NCBI GenBank assembly: GCA_022376465.1
Contig: JACDTU010000001.1
Coordinates: forward strand, 434,001 to 498,000
DNA: 64,000 bases
Reading direction: 5' to 3'
Origin: Cubamyces lactineus
Taxonomy: Eukaryota > Basidiomycota > Agaricomycetes > Polyporales > Polyporaceae
This document shows positions 40,534 to 51,606 of the stretch, piece after piece. A program made the position numbers and the translations under genes. Position 1 is the first letter of the stretch; each line of letters opens with the position of its first letter. The notes beneath the pieces are model-generated. The model was given only the letters and a program-made list of their open reading frames with translations. It had not been told where the DNA came from and searched no databases.

Positions 40534-42003
40534 ATGTCCACTCGAACCGTAGCCCGCACTCAGACTCAATCTCGCGCCCTAGAGCAAGAAGACCCCGCTC
40601 AGAACTGGAGTGGCTGGACAGCTCGCCGAGGCGACTCAGCGACGCAAGAAGAAGCTACTCCGAGCCGCCGCGGGCAGTTCGCTCGAACAATCGTCGAAGC
40701 ATCCTCCGATGGGGACGACGAAGGTGACCCGCCTCAGCCTCTGGTCATCTCTACCGCGACTGCCTCGCAGGTACCCCGAGAGCCATCCCCGGGGAACCCG
40801 TTCTCCGAGGGTCAGCCTTCAGGTCCGAGCCGCGGGCCTCCAGGTCCGCCTAGTCCTCCAGGTCCGCCGGGCCCTCCAGGACCGCCAGGTCCTCCGGACA
40901 ACGACCCACAAGGGCCGGGAGACGACGACACTAGCTCAAGCTCGGACTCCTCCGACTCCGAAGACCGAGTTCAGTCGCAACTAGCGACCGCGATCTCCCT
41001 CATCGCGCGTACCCTCGAACGTACTACCGCTCCAACTCCGGCGGTTACCCAACCTTCGAACAACGAGCGGCACAACGTCCGCGAGCCGGACCAGTTCGAC
41101 GGGTCCGACCCCAACAAACTCCGGTCTTTCTTCACGCAGTTGGAACTTGTCTTCAAGGCCCGACCCCGAACCTTCGACTCCGATGAGAAGAAGGTAACCT
41201 ACGCCATCTCCTTCCTCAAGGGCACCGCACTACAGTGGTTCGAGCCATACCTCCTCGAAGGCGACTCGGACAACCCCCCCATTTTCCTCACATCCTACGA
41301 CCACTTCCAGGAGGAACTCCGAGTGAACTTCGGTCCCTACGACGCCTCCGGAGCTGCGGAGCACGAGCTGATGAACCTCCGGATGGGCGACAACCAGCGG
41401 ATAGCTAAGTACATCACTCAGTTCACTCGCCTCGCTACTCAAGTCCGCTGGGGGAATGCTCCGCTCCGGTACCGGTTCTACGACGGGCTTCCGAACCGTC
41501 TCAAGGACCGCATCTCCGAGGTCGGCAAACCCGAGACCCTGGTGGCCCTCCGCGACCTCGCGCAGTCAATCGACAACCGCTACTGGGAGCGCAAGGCCGA
41601 GGTCTCGCGCGAGTCCGGACCTTCAAAGTCCGGCAGCAAGTCGACCTCCGACTCCAAGTCCTCCAACTCCGGTAACAAGTCCGGAGGTAACAACTCCGGG
41701 CAGGCCTCCTCGTCTACCCCGTCCAAGTCCGGCAATTCCGGTACTTCGTCGAAGTCTCCTAAGACTCCGAAGACCCCGGCCAAGACGTACGCCGACAAGC
41801 TCGGTAAGGACGGAAAACTCACCCCCGAGGAGCGTCAACGCTGTTTCGCCAACAATCTCTGTCTCTTCTGCGGTGGAGCTGGTCATACCGCGAGTGCTTG
41901 TCCGAAGAAGACCTCGTCCGCGACTAAGGGTCGTGCTGCACAAGCCAACCCCGCTCCCGCTGCGCCTGCTCCAGCTGCAGCCTCGAAGGAGACAAAAAAT
42001 TAG
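40534..42003 (+). CDS. Gag polyprotein of element A
   Basis: 489 aa, ATG 40534 to TAG 42001-42003, 31 bp after the LTR. It forms the particle and binds RNA. In order: N-terminal disordered region; a proline/glycine-rich tract (about residues 85-130); a capsid domain of the Retrotrans_gag type (DQFDGSDPNKLRSFFTQLEL, ALQWFEPYL, IAKYITQFTRLATQ, residues about 185-345); a Ser/Lys/Gly-rich linker (about 360-420); and a CCHC zinc knuckle CLFCGGAGHTASAC near residue 450. The frame ends in an A-rich slippery sequence immediately before the stop. Fully intact, unlike the A1 copy, which has two TGA codons in this gene. Confidence 0.95.
   Translation: MSTRTVARTQTQSRALEQEDPAQNWSGWTARRGDSATQEEATPSRRGQFARTIVEASSDGDDEGDPPQPLVISTATASQVPREPSPGNPFSEGQPSGPSRGPPGPPSPPGPPGPPGPPGPPDNDPQGPGDDDTSSSSDSSDSEDRVQSQLATAISLIARTLERTTAPTPAVTQPSNNERHNVREPDQFDGSDPNKLRSFFTQLELVFKARPRTFDSDEKKVTYAISFLKGTALQWFEPYLLEGDSDNPPIFLTSYDHFQEELRVNFGPYDASGAAEHELMNLRMGDNQRIAKYITQFTRLATQVRWGNAPLRYRFYDGLPNRLKDRISEVGKPETLVALRDLAQSIDNRYWERKAEVSRESGPSKSGSKSTSDSKSSNSGNKSGGNNSGQASSSTPSKSGNSGTSSKSPKTPKTPAKTYADKLGKDGKLTPEERQRCFANNLCLFCGGAGHTASACPKKTSSATKGRAAQANPAPAAPAPAAASKETKN
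41994..42000 (+). promoter_or_regulatory. probable -1 ribosomal frameshift site between gag and pol
   Basis: Heptamer A AAA AAT (X XXY YYZ pattern in the gag frame) directly followed by the gag stop TAG. Slipping back one base enters the pol frame, which is open from here to 45725 with no ATG needed. The downstream region is GC-rich and may hold a stimulating fold, which I did not compute. Confidence 0.65.
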
Positions 42004-45000
42004 TCCGCGGTCCTCCGAACTCCGTACCCCGTGAGGACCGCGTTGACTCCTCCGGTACGGAGATCCTCAGGCTCAACGCGTCCGCTCTTTCCGACCCCCA
42101 TGCACTCCTCCTCGACTTGTACTCCGATCCTATCCCAACTCCGTTCCGCGCCCTTATCGACTCCGGTTCCTCCCATTGTTTCATCGACTCCGATTTCGCG
42201 ACTACGTATCAACTCCCAACTACCGCAGTAACCCCGCTCCGTCTTCAGCTTTTCGACGGTACTTCTAACCACCTGATTACTTCGTTTACCACCCTGCCCG
42301 TACATTTTCCGTCTGGAGAAGTCCTCAATATAGATTTCTATGTTACTCCGCTCGACAAGTCCGTGTCTGCCGTTCTGGGATACAGCTGGCTCTCCGCCTA
42401 CAATCCGTTGATTGACTGGAAGAAGCGCAGCATCCAATTCCGTTCCGCACCCCCGCCGCGTCCTGTTTCTGACACCATGGTACCCCCGCCAGCTCCGGCT
42501 GAGCGTACTCCGTCTACTCCGTCTACTCCGGCTACTCCGGAACTACCGACTTCTCCTACTCCGACCTCCGTTCCCCGGATCTCTCTGGTGAACGCTGCTG
42601 CTTTCGCTCGAGCTTGCAAACTCCCGGGGTCCGCGAGTTATACCCTGAATCTGTCTACCCCGGACTTGGCTACTGCTCGGAGTTCGTCCATCTCCGACTC
42701 TCCCCCGGACCTCACCGGAGTTCCGGAGGAGTACCACGAGTTTGCGGACGTCTTCAGCAAGACCAAGGCTGACATCCTACCGGAGCATCGCCCCTACGAC
42801 CTAAAGATCGACCTGGAAGAAGGGGCTACTCCGCCACTCGGGCCTATCTACTCTCTCTCAAAACTCGAGCTCGACACGCTTCGGGAGTACATCGACGAGA
42901 ACCTCCGATCGGGGTTCATACGTCCGTCCAACTCCCCCTGCGGAGCTCCCGTCCTCTTCGTCAAAAAGAAGGACGGATCCCTTCGCCTTTGCGTGGACTA
43001 CCGGGGCTTGAATAAGATTACCCGGAAGGACCGCTACCCCCTTCCTCTCGTCTCGGACTTGCTGGACGCACCTCGGAAGGCCCGGATCTATACCAAAATC
43101 GACCTCCGTCACGCTTACAATCTAGTCCGCATAGCCCCCGGAGATGAGTGGAAGACCGCGTTTCGGACTCGCTATGGGTCCTTCGAATGGTTAGTCATGC
43201 CGTTCGGACTTTCGAACGCGCCCGCTGCCTTTCAGCGGTTCGTCAATGACATCTTCGCGGATATGCTCGACGTGTGCGTCATCGTCTACCTGGACGACAT
43301 CCTCATCTACTCCGACAACCCCGAGCAACACCGCAAGCACGTCAAAGAGGTACTCCGGCGACTCCGCAAGCACCGGCTTTATGCCCGCGCTGACAAGTGC
43401 GAGTTCCACACCGACTCCGTCGAGTACCTCGGGTACATCCTCTCTCCCACCGGACTTACCATGGCGGAGTCGAAGGTTAAGGCGATCTTGGATTGGCCCG
43501 AACCCCGGAAGGTTCGCGACATACAGTCGTTCCTGGGGTTCGCGAATTTCTATCGACGGTTTATTCCAAACTACTCCGAGATCGTACTACCGCTGACCCG
43601 CTTAACCCGCAAGTCCGTGCCTTGGCACTTCTCCGAGGAATGTCGGAGTTCGTTTAACGCTCTCAAGAAGGCGTTCACGACAGCTCCGGTACTACACCAC
43701 TGGATGCCCGACCGACCCCTCACCGTCGAGACTGACGCCTCGGACTACGCCATCGCCGGCATTCTCTCCCTTACCACCGAGTCCGGTGAACTCCACCCCA
43801 TTGCTTTCCACTCCCGCACCTTGACCGGCGCGGAGTTGAACTACGACACCCACGACAAGGAACTCCTCGCGATCTTCGAATGTTTCAAGACCTGGCGGCA
43901 CTACCTCGAAGGTTCGGCAACCCCGATCGACGTTGTCACGGACCACAAGAATTTGGTATACTTCGCGACTACGAAGTTACTGACCCGCCGCCAAGCCCGA
44001 TGGTCGGAGTTCCTCTCGCAGTTCAACCTCGTAGTCCGATTCCGGCCAGGTAAGCTTGGAGCGAAGCCCGACGCACTGACACGCCGTTGGGACGTCTACC
44101 CAAAAGAGGGGGGCAGTGACTACTCCGTCGTCAACCCACACAACTACCGACCGGTTTTCACCCAGGAGCAGCTCGCCGCGTCCCTCCGGGCCACCTACCT
44201 CCGACCCCCCGTACTCCGAGCTTCCTTCATCCTCGACTCCGAACAACTCCTCTCGGACATCAAGTCCGCTCAAGCAACCCCGACTCCTGACCCCGAACTA
44301 TCTGCCGCACTCAAGCTCGCCTCCGAAGGCAACTCCCGATGGTCCCGCGATGAAGACGGGTTACTCCGACTCTCAGGTCGAGTCTATGTCCCGAATTCCG
44401 GCGACCTCCGCCTTCGGGTACTCCGAGCTTGTCACGACCATCCTACTGCCGGACACTGGGGACAGAACAAGACGCAAGCCCTGGTCCTGCGGGACTACGC
44501 CTGGCCCGGACTTCGACTCTTCGTCCGGGACTACTGTAAGTCCTGTACTACCTGTGCGCGAGCTAAAGTCCCCCGGCATCTTCCCTACGGTACTTTGAAG
44601 CAACTCCCGATCCCCGAGCGACCCTGGAACTCCATCTCCATGGACCTCATCGAGCAACTCCCGAACTCCGCTGGCTACACCGCGATCTTGGTGGTAGTCG
44701 ACAGGCTCACTAAGCAAGGTATATTCATCCCTACCCACGACACGCTTACAGCCTCGGAGTTAGCGGACTTGTTCGTACTCCATGTGTTCTCCAAGCACGG
44801 AGTTCCCTCGCACGTTACCTCCGATCGGGGCTCGGAGTTCGTCTCTCACTTCTTCCGCTCCCTCGGTAAGGCCCTCGACATGCGCCTTCACTTCACCTCC
44901 GGTTACCACCCGGAAGGCGACGGTCAAACCGAGCGGGTTAACCAGACCCTCGAGCAGTACCTCCGGATCTATTCGAACTACCAGCAGGACAACTGGTCCC

Positions 45001-45725
45001 AACTCCTTCCCTTGGCGGAGTTCGCGTACAACAATGCCCCATCCGCAACCACCGGTATATCCCCGTTCTTCGCGAACAAGGGCTACAACCCCGCCATCTC
45101 CGTCTACCCCGAGCGGGACCTCACCTCCGCTCGAGCTCGTGACTACGCTGTCGACCTCGACGAACTTCACACCCAACTCCGACAGCAGATCTCCGAAGCC
45201 CAGGCCCGATACCAAGTACAGGCGGACAAACACCGTCTACCGGCGCCGGACTTCAAGGTCGGAGATCAGGTCTATGTCCGAGCCCAGCACATCCGGACTA
45301 CACGTCCTTCCAAAAAGTTGTCCGAGAAGTTCTTAGGTCCGTTCACTATCATTGCGCAAGTCGGAACTCACTCCTTCACCCTCCGACTACCGGACTCTAT
45401 GCGCGCGGTACACCCCGTTTTCCATGTCTCGCAACTCGAGCCTGCAACTCCAAACACCATCCCCGGCCGTGTCCAAACTCCGCCACCTCCGATCCTGGTG
45501 GACAGAGAACCGGAGTACGAGATTTCGGAGATCCTCGACTCCAAGATTGACCGCCGGCGTCGGAGTTGTCAACTCCTGTACCTAGTTCGATGGGCAGGCT
45601 ACGAAGGTACAGACGAAGAAACTTCGTGGATCTTAGCCACGGAGCTCGGACATGCCCAGGAGCTAGTTTCGGACTTCCACGCAGCTTACCCGGACAAGCC
45701 CGGACCTCTTGCTAAGTTGTCTTGA
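42000..45725 (+). CDS. Pol polyprotein of element A (protease, RT, RNase H, integrase, chromodomain)
   Basis: The open -1 frame runs from the slip site; the first ATG is at 42117. Domains: retropepsin with DSGSSHCF (about 42145-42180); RT with APVLFVKKKDGSLRLCVDYR, KIDLRHAYNLVRI and IVYLDDILIYS (YLDD, about 43290); RNase H from ETDASDYAIAGIL (43735); integrase zinc domain H-x(n)-H...CKSCTTC (about 44430-44550) and DDE core (SMDLIEQLPN, VTSDRGSEFV, GDGQTERVNQTLEQYL); and a C-terminal chromodomain (YEISEILDSK, LYLVRWAGYEGTDEETSW). The chromodomain, which in this group guides insertion to modified chromatin, makes it a chromovirus. All catalytic residues are present and there is no stop, so it is probably active. 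Confidence 0.95.
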   Translation, partial: LVRGPPNSVPREDRVDSSGTEILRLNASALSDPHALLLDLYSDPIPTPFRALIDSGSSHCFIDSDFATTYQLPTTAVTPLRLQLFDGTSNHLITSFTTLPVHFPSGEVLNIDFYVTPLDKSVSAVLGYSWLSAYNPLIDWKKRSIQFRSAPPPRPVSDTMVPPPAPAERTPSTPSTPATPELPTSPTPTSVPRISLVNAAAFARACKLPGSASYTLNLSTPDLATARSSSISDSPPDLTGVPEEYHEFADVFSKTKADILPEHRPYDLKIDLEEGATPPLGPIYSLSKLELDTLREYIDENLRSGFIRPSNSPCGAPVLFVKKKDGSLRLCVDYRGLNKITRKDRYPLPLVSDLLDAPRKARIYTKIDLRHAYNLVRIAPGDEWKTAFRTRYGSFEWLVMPFGLSNAPAAFQRFVNDIFADMLDVCVIVYLDDILIYSDNPEQHRKHVKEVLRRLRKHRLYARADKCEFHTDSVEYLGYILSPTGLTMAESKVKAILDWPEPRKVRDIQSFLGFANFYRRFIPNYSEIVLPLTRLTRKSVPWHFSEECRSSFNALKKAFTTAPVLHHWMPDRPLTVETDASDYAIAGILSLTTESGELHPIAFHSRTLTGAELNYDTHDKELLAIFECFKTWRHYLEGSATPIDVVTDHKNLVYFATTKLLTRRQARWSEFLSQFNLVVRFRPGKLGAKPDALTRRWDVYPKEGGSDYSVVNPHNYRPVFTQEQLAASLRATYLRPPVLRASFILDSEQLLSDIKSAQATPTPDPELSAALKLASEGNSRWSRDEDGLLRLSGRVYVPNSGDLRLRVLRACHDHPTAGHWGQNKTQALVLRDYAWPGLRLFVRDYCKSCTTCARAKVPRHLPYGTLKQLPIPERPWNSISMDLIEQLPNSAGYTAILVVVDRLTKQGIFIPTHDTLTASELADLFVLHVFSKHGVPSHVTSDRGSEFVSHFFRSLGKALDMRLHFTSGYHPEGDGQTERVNQTLEQYLRIYSNYQQDNWSQLLPLAEFAYNNAPSATTGISPFFANKGYNPAISVYPERDLTSARARDYAVDLDELHTQLRQQISEAQARYQVQADKHRLPAPDFKVGDQVYVRAQHIRTTRPSKKLSEKFLGPFTIIAQVGTHSFTLRLPDSMRAVHPVFHVSQLEPATPNTIPGRVQTPPPPILVDREPEYEISEILDSKIDRRRRSCQLLYLVRWAGYEGTDEETSWILATELGHAQELVSDFHAAYPDKPGPLAKLS

Positions 45726-46779
45726 GGTTCACACACGGAGTTCTCACCAACAGAATTTTACTATTCTACTCCGCACCCGGACTACAATTGTCTACCTACG
45801 AAGCCCGTAGTCCGAAGTCCGTAGTCCGCCCTACTCCGCCATGTCCATGTCCGCCGGGTCCTCCGGCCCCTTCCCCTCCTTAGCGCCCTTGCCCTGCTCC
45901 TCCTCCTCACCGGACTTGCCCCGCGCGGACTTGTCCAACCCCGACCCATTCTCCTCCTCCTCCCAGTCCGACCCCGCAACCCCTGCCTGCTCCAGCGCGT
46001 CCGCGATCGCGTCCTCCTTGTCCTGCGAGGTGATCTCAAGGATCTCCCGCAGCATAGTCCCGAACTCCGTCGCGAGTTCGGACTTCACCGCCTCGCGGAC
46101 GGCCTCGCCGATCACGGCCTTCAACTCCTTCCGCACGATCTTGGCGATGGCGTCGCCAAGACCCCGGACTTCCTCCCGCATCATCTCCTCCCGCTGCTCC
46201 TCCTCGTCGACCAGGAGGTCGATGACCCGCCCCGCGGTGCGCCGGTTGCGCTGCACCGCGACGAGCAGGTGCTCGAGGAGCTCGCGGTCGGAGAGCTTCT
46301 CCGGGTCATCGGACCACCGGAGGTCGGACTTCCCAACCTCCGGAAGTCCGGAGCTGGCGGACATGCGGGGGCCCGTCGACGAGCCCGCGATGCTCGGACC
46401 TCGGGCTACTACCGTCCGCGCTGGTGGGTTAACTCCGGGCGGTGCTACGAATGTCCACCGGACCTCACCTGGTTGGAGCGGCTTCTCCGCCGCCTTCTCC
46501 GCCGGCTTCTCCTTCTCCTTCTCCTTCCCCTTGCCCTTCTCCGCCCGCACCTTCTCCGAACTCACTAGTGGTCACCACGGATTGTTAACAACTGCCCACG
46601 TAGGTGGGGAAATTCTCGTGGAAGACCTGCCAACTCGATATACAAATACAAATGGCCCACCTCATTGAGAATTAATGACACTATGGATTTTTAATGGGAG
46701 TGGGGCTTTTGTAGTAGTGTATTAACAATTGTGCCACATTTGTAAATGAGATGCATGAATAATGCCCCCACGTATGATA

Positions 46780-47900
46780 CACAATAGCTGGATCGTACAT
46801 GGACGTGGGTGGTTTGTATATCCCTGCAATACACAATCCACCCACGTCCAATGTATAATAGCTGAATTGTAGATGGACGTGGGTGATTTGTAGATGCCTC
46901 TGATATACAATCTGCCCACGTCTGATGTACAAAAGCTGGATTGTAGATGGACGTGGGCAGTTTGTAGATGTCAATAGCTGGATTGTAGATGGACGTGGGT
47001 GCTTTGTACATGCCTCTGATATACAATCTGCCCACGTCTGATGTACAATAGCTGGATCGTACATGGACGTGGGCGGTTTGTATATCCCTGTGATACACAA
47101 TCCACCCACATCCAATGTACAATAGCTGAATTGTAGATGGACGTGGGTGATTTGTAGATGCCTCTGATATACAATCTGCCCACGTCTGATGTACAAAAGC
47201 TGGATTGTAGATGGACGTGGGCAGTTTGTGGATGTCAATGGCTGGATTGTAGATGGACGTGGGTGATTTGTACATGCCTCTGATATACAATCTGCCCACG
47301 TTTAGCTTGATTGTAGATGGACGTGGCAGTTTTGTACATGCCTCTGATATACAATCAGCCTACGTCTGATATACAATAGCTGGATTGTATATGAACGTGG
47401 CAGTATTGTATATGAACGTGGCAGTATTGTATATGAACGTGGCAGTTTTGTATATGAACGTGGCTGGATTGTAGATGAACGTGGGTGATTTGTACATGCC
47501 TCTGATATACAATCTGCCCATGTTTAGCTTGATTGTAGATGGACGTGGCAGTTTTGTAAATGCCTCTGATATACAATCAGCCCACGTCTGATATACAATC
47601 AGCCCACGTCCGATATACAATCAGCCCACGTCTGATATACAATCAGCCCACGTCTGATATACAATCAGCCCACGTCTGATATACAATAGCTGGATTGTAT
47701 ATGAACGTGGCAGTTTTGTATATGAACGTGGCAGTTTTGTATATGAACGTGGCAGTATTGTATATGCCTCTGATATACAATCTGCCCACGTCTGATCTAC
47801 AATAGCTGAATTGTATATGAACGTGGCAGTTTTGTACATGCCTCTGATATACAATCTGCCCACATTTAGCTGGATTGTATATGGACGTGGCCACTTTGTA
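46780..47900. repeat. minisatellite in the left foldback arm
   Basis: Imperfect units of about 60-70 bp built from GCTGGATTGTAGATGGACGT, GGGTGATTTGTA, GCCTCTGATATACAATC and TGCCCACGTCTGAT. Each unit holds ACGTGGGC and its complement GCCCACGT, so the array can also pair with itself. The mirror array is at 50300-51250. Confidence 0.85.
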
Positions 47901-47924
47901 GATGCCACTTTTGTATTACAACTA

Positions 47925-48115
47925 CTATCTGGGCACTTTCTAGCGCTTTTTGGGCTCCTATTTGGGCGCTTCTTCAACGCTTTTGGGCGCTTTTTTGGCT
48001 GTTATCTGGGCGCTTTTTTGGCTGTTATCTGGGTGCTTTGTGGGTTGTTACCTGGGCGCTTTTTGGGTTCCTATTTGGGCGCTTTTTGGGCGCTTTTTTG
48101 CGTCCAAATAGGGCA
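47925..48115. repeat. GGGCGCTTTTT tandem tract, left arm
   Basis: Units of 10-24 bp such as GGCTGTTATCTGGGCGCTTT. The mirror copy at 50080-50275 has more of the 24-bp units, which explains part of the arm-length difference. Confidence 0.8.
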
Positions 48116-50079
48116 GGCATATTCAACACCTTCCTGCCCTCCTCTTCTGGGGCCCTATTAGGGCACCCTGTTGGGCCAAAAATATACATAGCATGTATGT
48201 ATATGCCATAGTACATCTCTGTGTGCATAGTGATGCAATAGTGCAGGGAAAATAACCAAAAAATGCGACCCTAGGCCAAGGGCCACCAGGAGGGGACCAC
48301 TGCAGGGTGGCTGGCCTGGCTTCCTCTGGTCCAATTTCTGTGAGTAATATATCATTGGAGAGGTGCTTGAAAGGGCTTTTCAACGCATATTTTTGCAGGA
48401 GGAACCATGCAAAATTGGTAGAAATATGGATCATCGCATTTTCGCCAAAAATGGCCATTTTGTTTCCTTGATTGCTCAGCACACAGGTGTCCCCTCATGT
48501 TTCCCTTGGTACCGTTCAATTCGCGTTTTCAAGGGCTTTCTAACAGTAGTACATACATGGCATTCTGACCACATGCATTGACATCCTTCTCCTGCCCCTC
48601 CCTCACTTTACCACCTCATAGCTCCTGCAGTTCTTTGTCTTTCTCTGTGAAGTCTTTTGATATCTGTAGTATACATACAGAACTATGTATTTATTGCTTT
48701 TTACGCCCTAATATGGCCTATCCCCAATGGAATCCATCTAGGTGCATTTTCGCACTTTTCAGATTCTCCCCTCCATATCTCTGCACCCAGAGCAGCTATT
48801 GCCTTTGTTCTTTTCGCATTTTGTGCCTGGACATTGCTACTACATGTCTGTAGAAGCTCATTTTTATCGAATGCAGCGATCAGAATTGAGCTCCTTATCA
48901 GCTGTGGCAGGCAGATCCTGTTTTGGCTTACATTCAGGGCATTATTTTCTGATCAGATAGCACATTCATATTCTACTCGTCGATAGCTACCTGTAACAAC
49001 AAGAATCATGGGATTTGGTGAAGAATTGAGTGAGCTACAGTGAATGGACCTCCTGGACACCCAAAGTTGCAGTGTGTGCAGTTGCACTGCTCCGGAAATG
49101 CATGCAGTGCATTGCTGAACAGGCAGCATTTGGTGCCTCTGGGCCATATCTCTGCAACCACTCCTCCAAATCCCATGATTCTTGTTGTTACAGGTAGCTA
49201 TAGACGAGTAGAATATGAATGTGCTATCTGATCAGAAAATAATGCCCTGAATGTAAGCCAAAACAGGATCTGCCTGCCACAGCTGATAAGGAGCTCAATT
49301 CTGATCGCTGCATTCGATAAAAATGAGCTTCTACAGACATGTAGTAGCAATGTCCAGGCACAAAATGCGAAAAGAACAAAGGCAATAGCTGCTCTGGGTG
49401 CAGAGATATGGAGGGGAGAATCTGAAAAGTGCGAAAATGCACCTAGATGGATTCCATTGGGGATAGGCCATATTAGGGCGTAAAAAGCAATAAATACATA
49501 GTTCTGTATGTATACTACAGATATCAAAAGACTTCACAGAGAAAGACAAAGAACTGCAGGAGCTATGAGGTGGTAAAGTGAGGGAGGGGCAGGAGAAGGA
49601 TGTCAATGCATGTGGTCAGAATGCCATGTATGTACTACTGTTAGAAAGCCCTTGAAAACGCGAATTGAACGGTACCAAGGGAAACATGAGGGGACACCTG
49701 TGTGCTGAGCAATCAAGGAAACAAAATGGCCATTTTTGGCGAAAATGCGATGATCCATATTTCTACCAATTTTGCATGGTTCCTCCTGCAAAAATATGCG
49801 TTGAAAAGCCCTTTCAAGCACCTCTCCAATGATATATTACTCACAGAAATTGGACCAGAGGAAGCCAGGCCAGCCACCCTGCAGTGGTCCCCTCCTGGTG
49901 GCCCTTGGCCTAGGGTCGCATTTTTTGGTTATTTTCCCTGCACTATTGCATCACTATGCACACAGAGATGTACTATGGCATATACATACATGCTATGTAT
50001 ATTTTTGGCCCAACAGGGTGCCCTAATAGGGCCCCAGAAGAGGAGGGCAGGAAGGTGTTGAATATGCCTGCCCTATTTG

Positions 50080-51250
50080 GACGCAAAAAAGCGCCCAAAA
50101 AGCGCCCAAATAGGAACCCAAAAAGCGCCCAGATAACAGCCAAAAAAGCGCCCAGATAACAGCCAAAAAAGCGCCCAGATAACAGCCAAAAAAGCGCCCA
50201 GATAACAGCCAAAAAAGCGCCCAAAAGCGTTGAAGAAGCGCCCAAATAGGAGCCCAAAAAGCGCTAGAAAGTGCCCAGATAGTAGTTGTAATACAAAAGT
50301 GGCATCTACAAAGTGGCCATGTCCATATACAATCCAGCTAAATGTGGGCAGATTGTATATCAGAGGCATGTACAAAACTGCCACGTTCATATACAATCCA
50401 GCTATTGTATATCAGACGTGGGCTGATTGTATATCAGAGGCATGTACAAAACTGCCACGTCCATATACAATCAAGTTAAATGTGGGCAGATTGTATATCA
50501 GAGGCATATACAATACTGCCACGTTCATATACAAAACTGCCACGTTCATATACAATCCAGCTATTGTATATCAGACGTGGGCTGATTGTATATCAGACGT
50601 GGGCTGATTGTATATCAGAGGCATTTACAAAACTGCCACGTCCATCTACAATCAAGCTATTGACATCTACAAACTGCCCACGTCCATCTACAATCCAGCT
50701 TTTGTACATCAGACGTGGGCAGATTGTATATCAGAGGCATCTACAAATCACCCACGTCCATCTACAATCCAGCTATTGACATCTACAAACTGCCCACGTC
50801 CATCTACAATCCAGCTTTTGTACATCAGACGTGGGCAGATTGTATATCAGAGGCATCTACAAATCACCCACGTCCATCTACAATTCAGCTATTGTACATT
50901 GGACGTGGGTGGATTGTGTATCACAGGGATATACAAACCGCCCACGTCCATGTACGATCCAGCTATTGTACATCAGACGTGGGCAGATTGTATATCAGAG
51001 GCATGTACAAAGCACCCACGTCCATCTACAATCCAGCTATTGACATCTACAAACTGCCCACGTCCATCTACAATCCAGCTTTTGTACATCAGACGTGGGC
51101 AGATTGTATATCAGAGGCATCTACAAATCACCCACGTCCATCTACAATTCAGCTATTATACATTGGACGTGGGTGGATTGTGTATTGCAGGGATATGCAA
51201 ACCACCCACGTCCATGTACGCTCCAGCTATTGTGTATCATACGTGGGGGC
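50080..51250. repeat. tandem tracts in the right foldback arm
   Basis: Complement of the left-arm tracts: AAAAAGCGCCCAGATAACAGCC units at 50080-50275, then the CCACGTCCATCTACAATCCA minisatellite. Unit order and number differ from the left arm. Confidence 0.8.
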
Positions 51251-51606
51251 ATTATTCATGCATCTCATTTACAAATGTGGCACAATTGTTAATACACTAC
51301 TACAAAAGCCCCACTCCCATTGAAAATCCATAGTGTCATTGATTCTCAATGAGGTGGGCCATTTGTATTTGTATATCGAGTTGGCAGGTCTTCCACGAGA
51401 ATTTCCCCACCTACGTGGGCAGTTGTTAACAATCCGTGGTGACCACGACTGTCCGAACTCCGAACTCCGGTGGGCGCGGGGGTCTCGAATCCGTCGTCGT
51501 CGACGACGATGGCGGCGGACTTGACCTTCTTGCGCTGCGGGCTGGGGGCCTCCTCCTTGCGCGTGATCCGGGCCTGGATGTCCGCGGGCAACCCGCGAGC
51601 CCCGAC

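Larger units (their letters stand above)
46568..51446. mobile_element. 4.9-kb palindromic foldback element inside the antisense gene
   Basis: Left arm 46568-49018 and right arm 49166-51446 are inverted copies, essentially identical for more than 1 kb next to a 147-bp loop. The outer ends are GTGGTCACCACGGATTGTTA and its complement. The arms differ in length (about 2451 and 2281 bp) through different numbers of internal tandem units. No transposase is present; the repetitive open frames are by-products of the repeats. I could not find a clear target duplication. A relic arm of the same family lies at 4790-6150. It resembles foldback elements or long-TIR non-autonomous DNA transposons. Confidence 0.9.

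Noticed and set aside
46568..46580. 11-bp target duplication GTGGTNACCAC for the foldback
   Set aside because: The two flanks are inverted copies of an almost self-complementary word and differ at the centre as direct copies, so they fit better as part of the inverted repeat.
45841..46668. 275-aa plus-strand Ser/Arg-rich frame after pol
   Set aside because: It is a shadow of the antisense gene C-terminus, whose minus-strand frame is preserved in copy A1.
48578..49606. Identical 91-aa and 109-aa frames at mirrored positions (48578-48853 and 49331-49606)
   Set aside because: Identity is due to the palindrome. The peptides have no recognisable domain and the relic arm at 5600-6000 does not keep the frames.
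46681..51333. Long repetitive open frames such as YIRGIYKSPTSIYN repeated many times on both strands of the palindrome
   Set aside because: They are translations of the minisatellite units; equivalent frames occur on both strands and in shifted phases, with no start context or domain. They are not genes.
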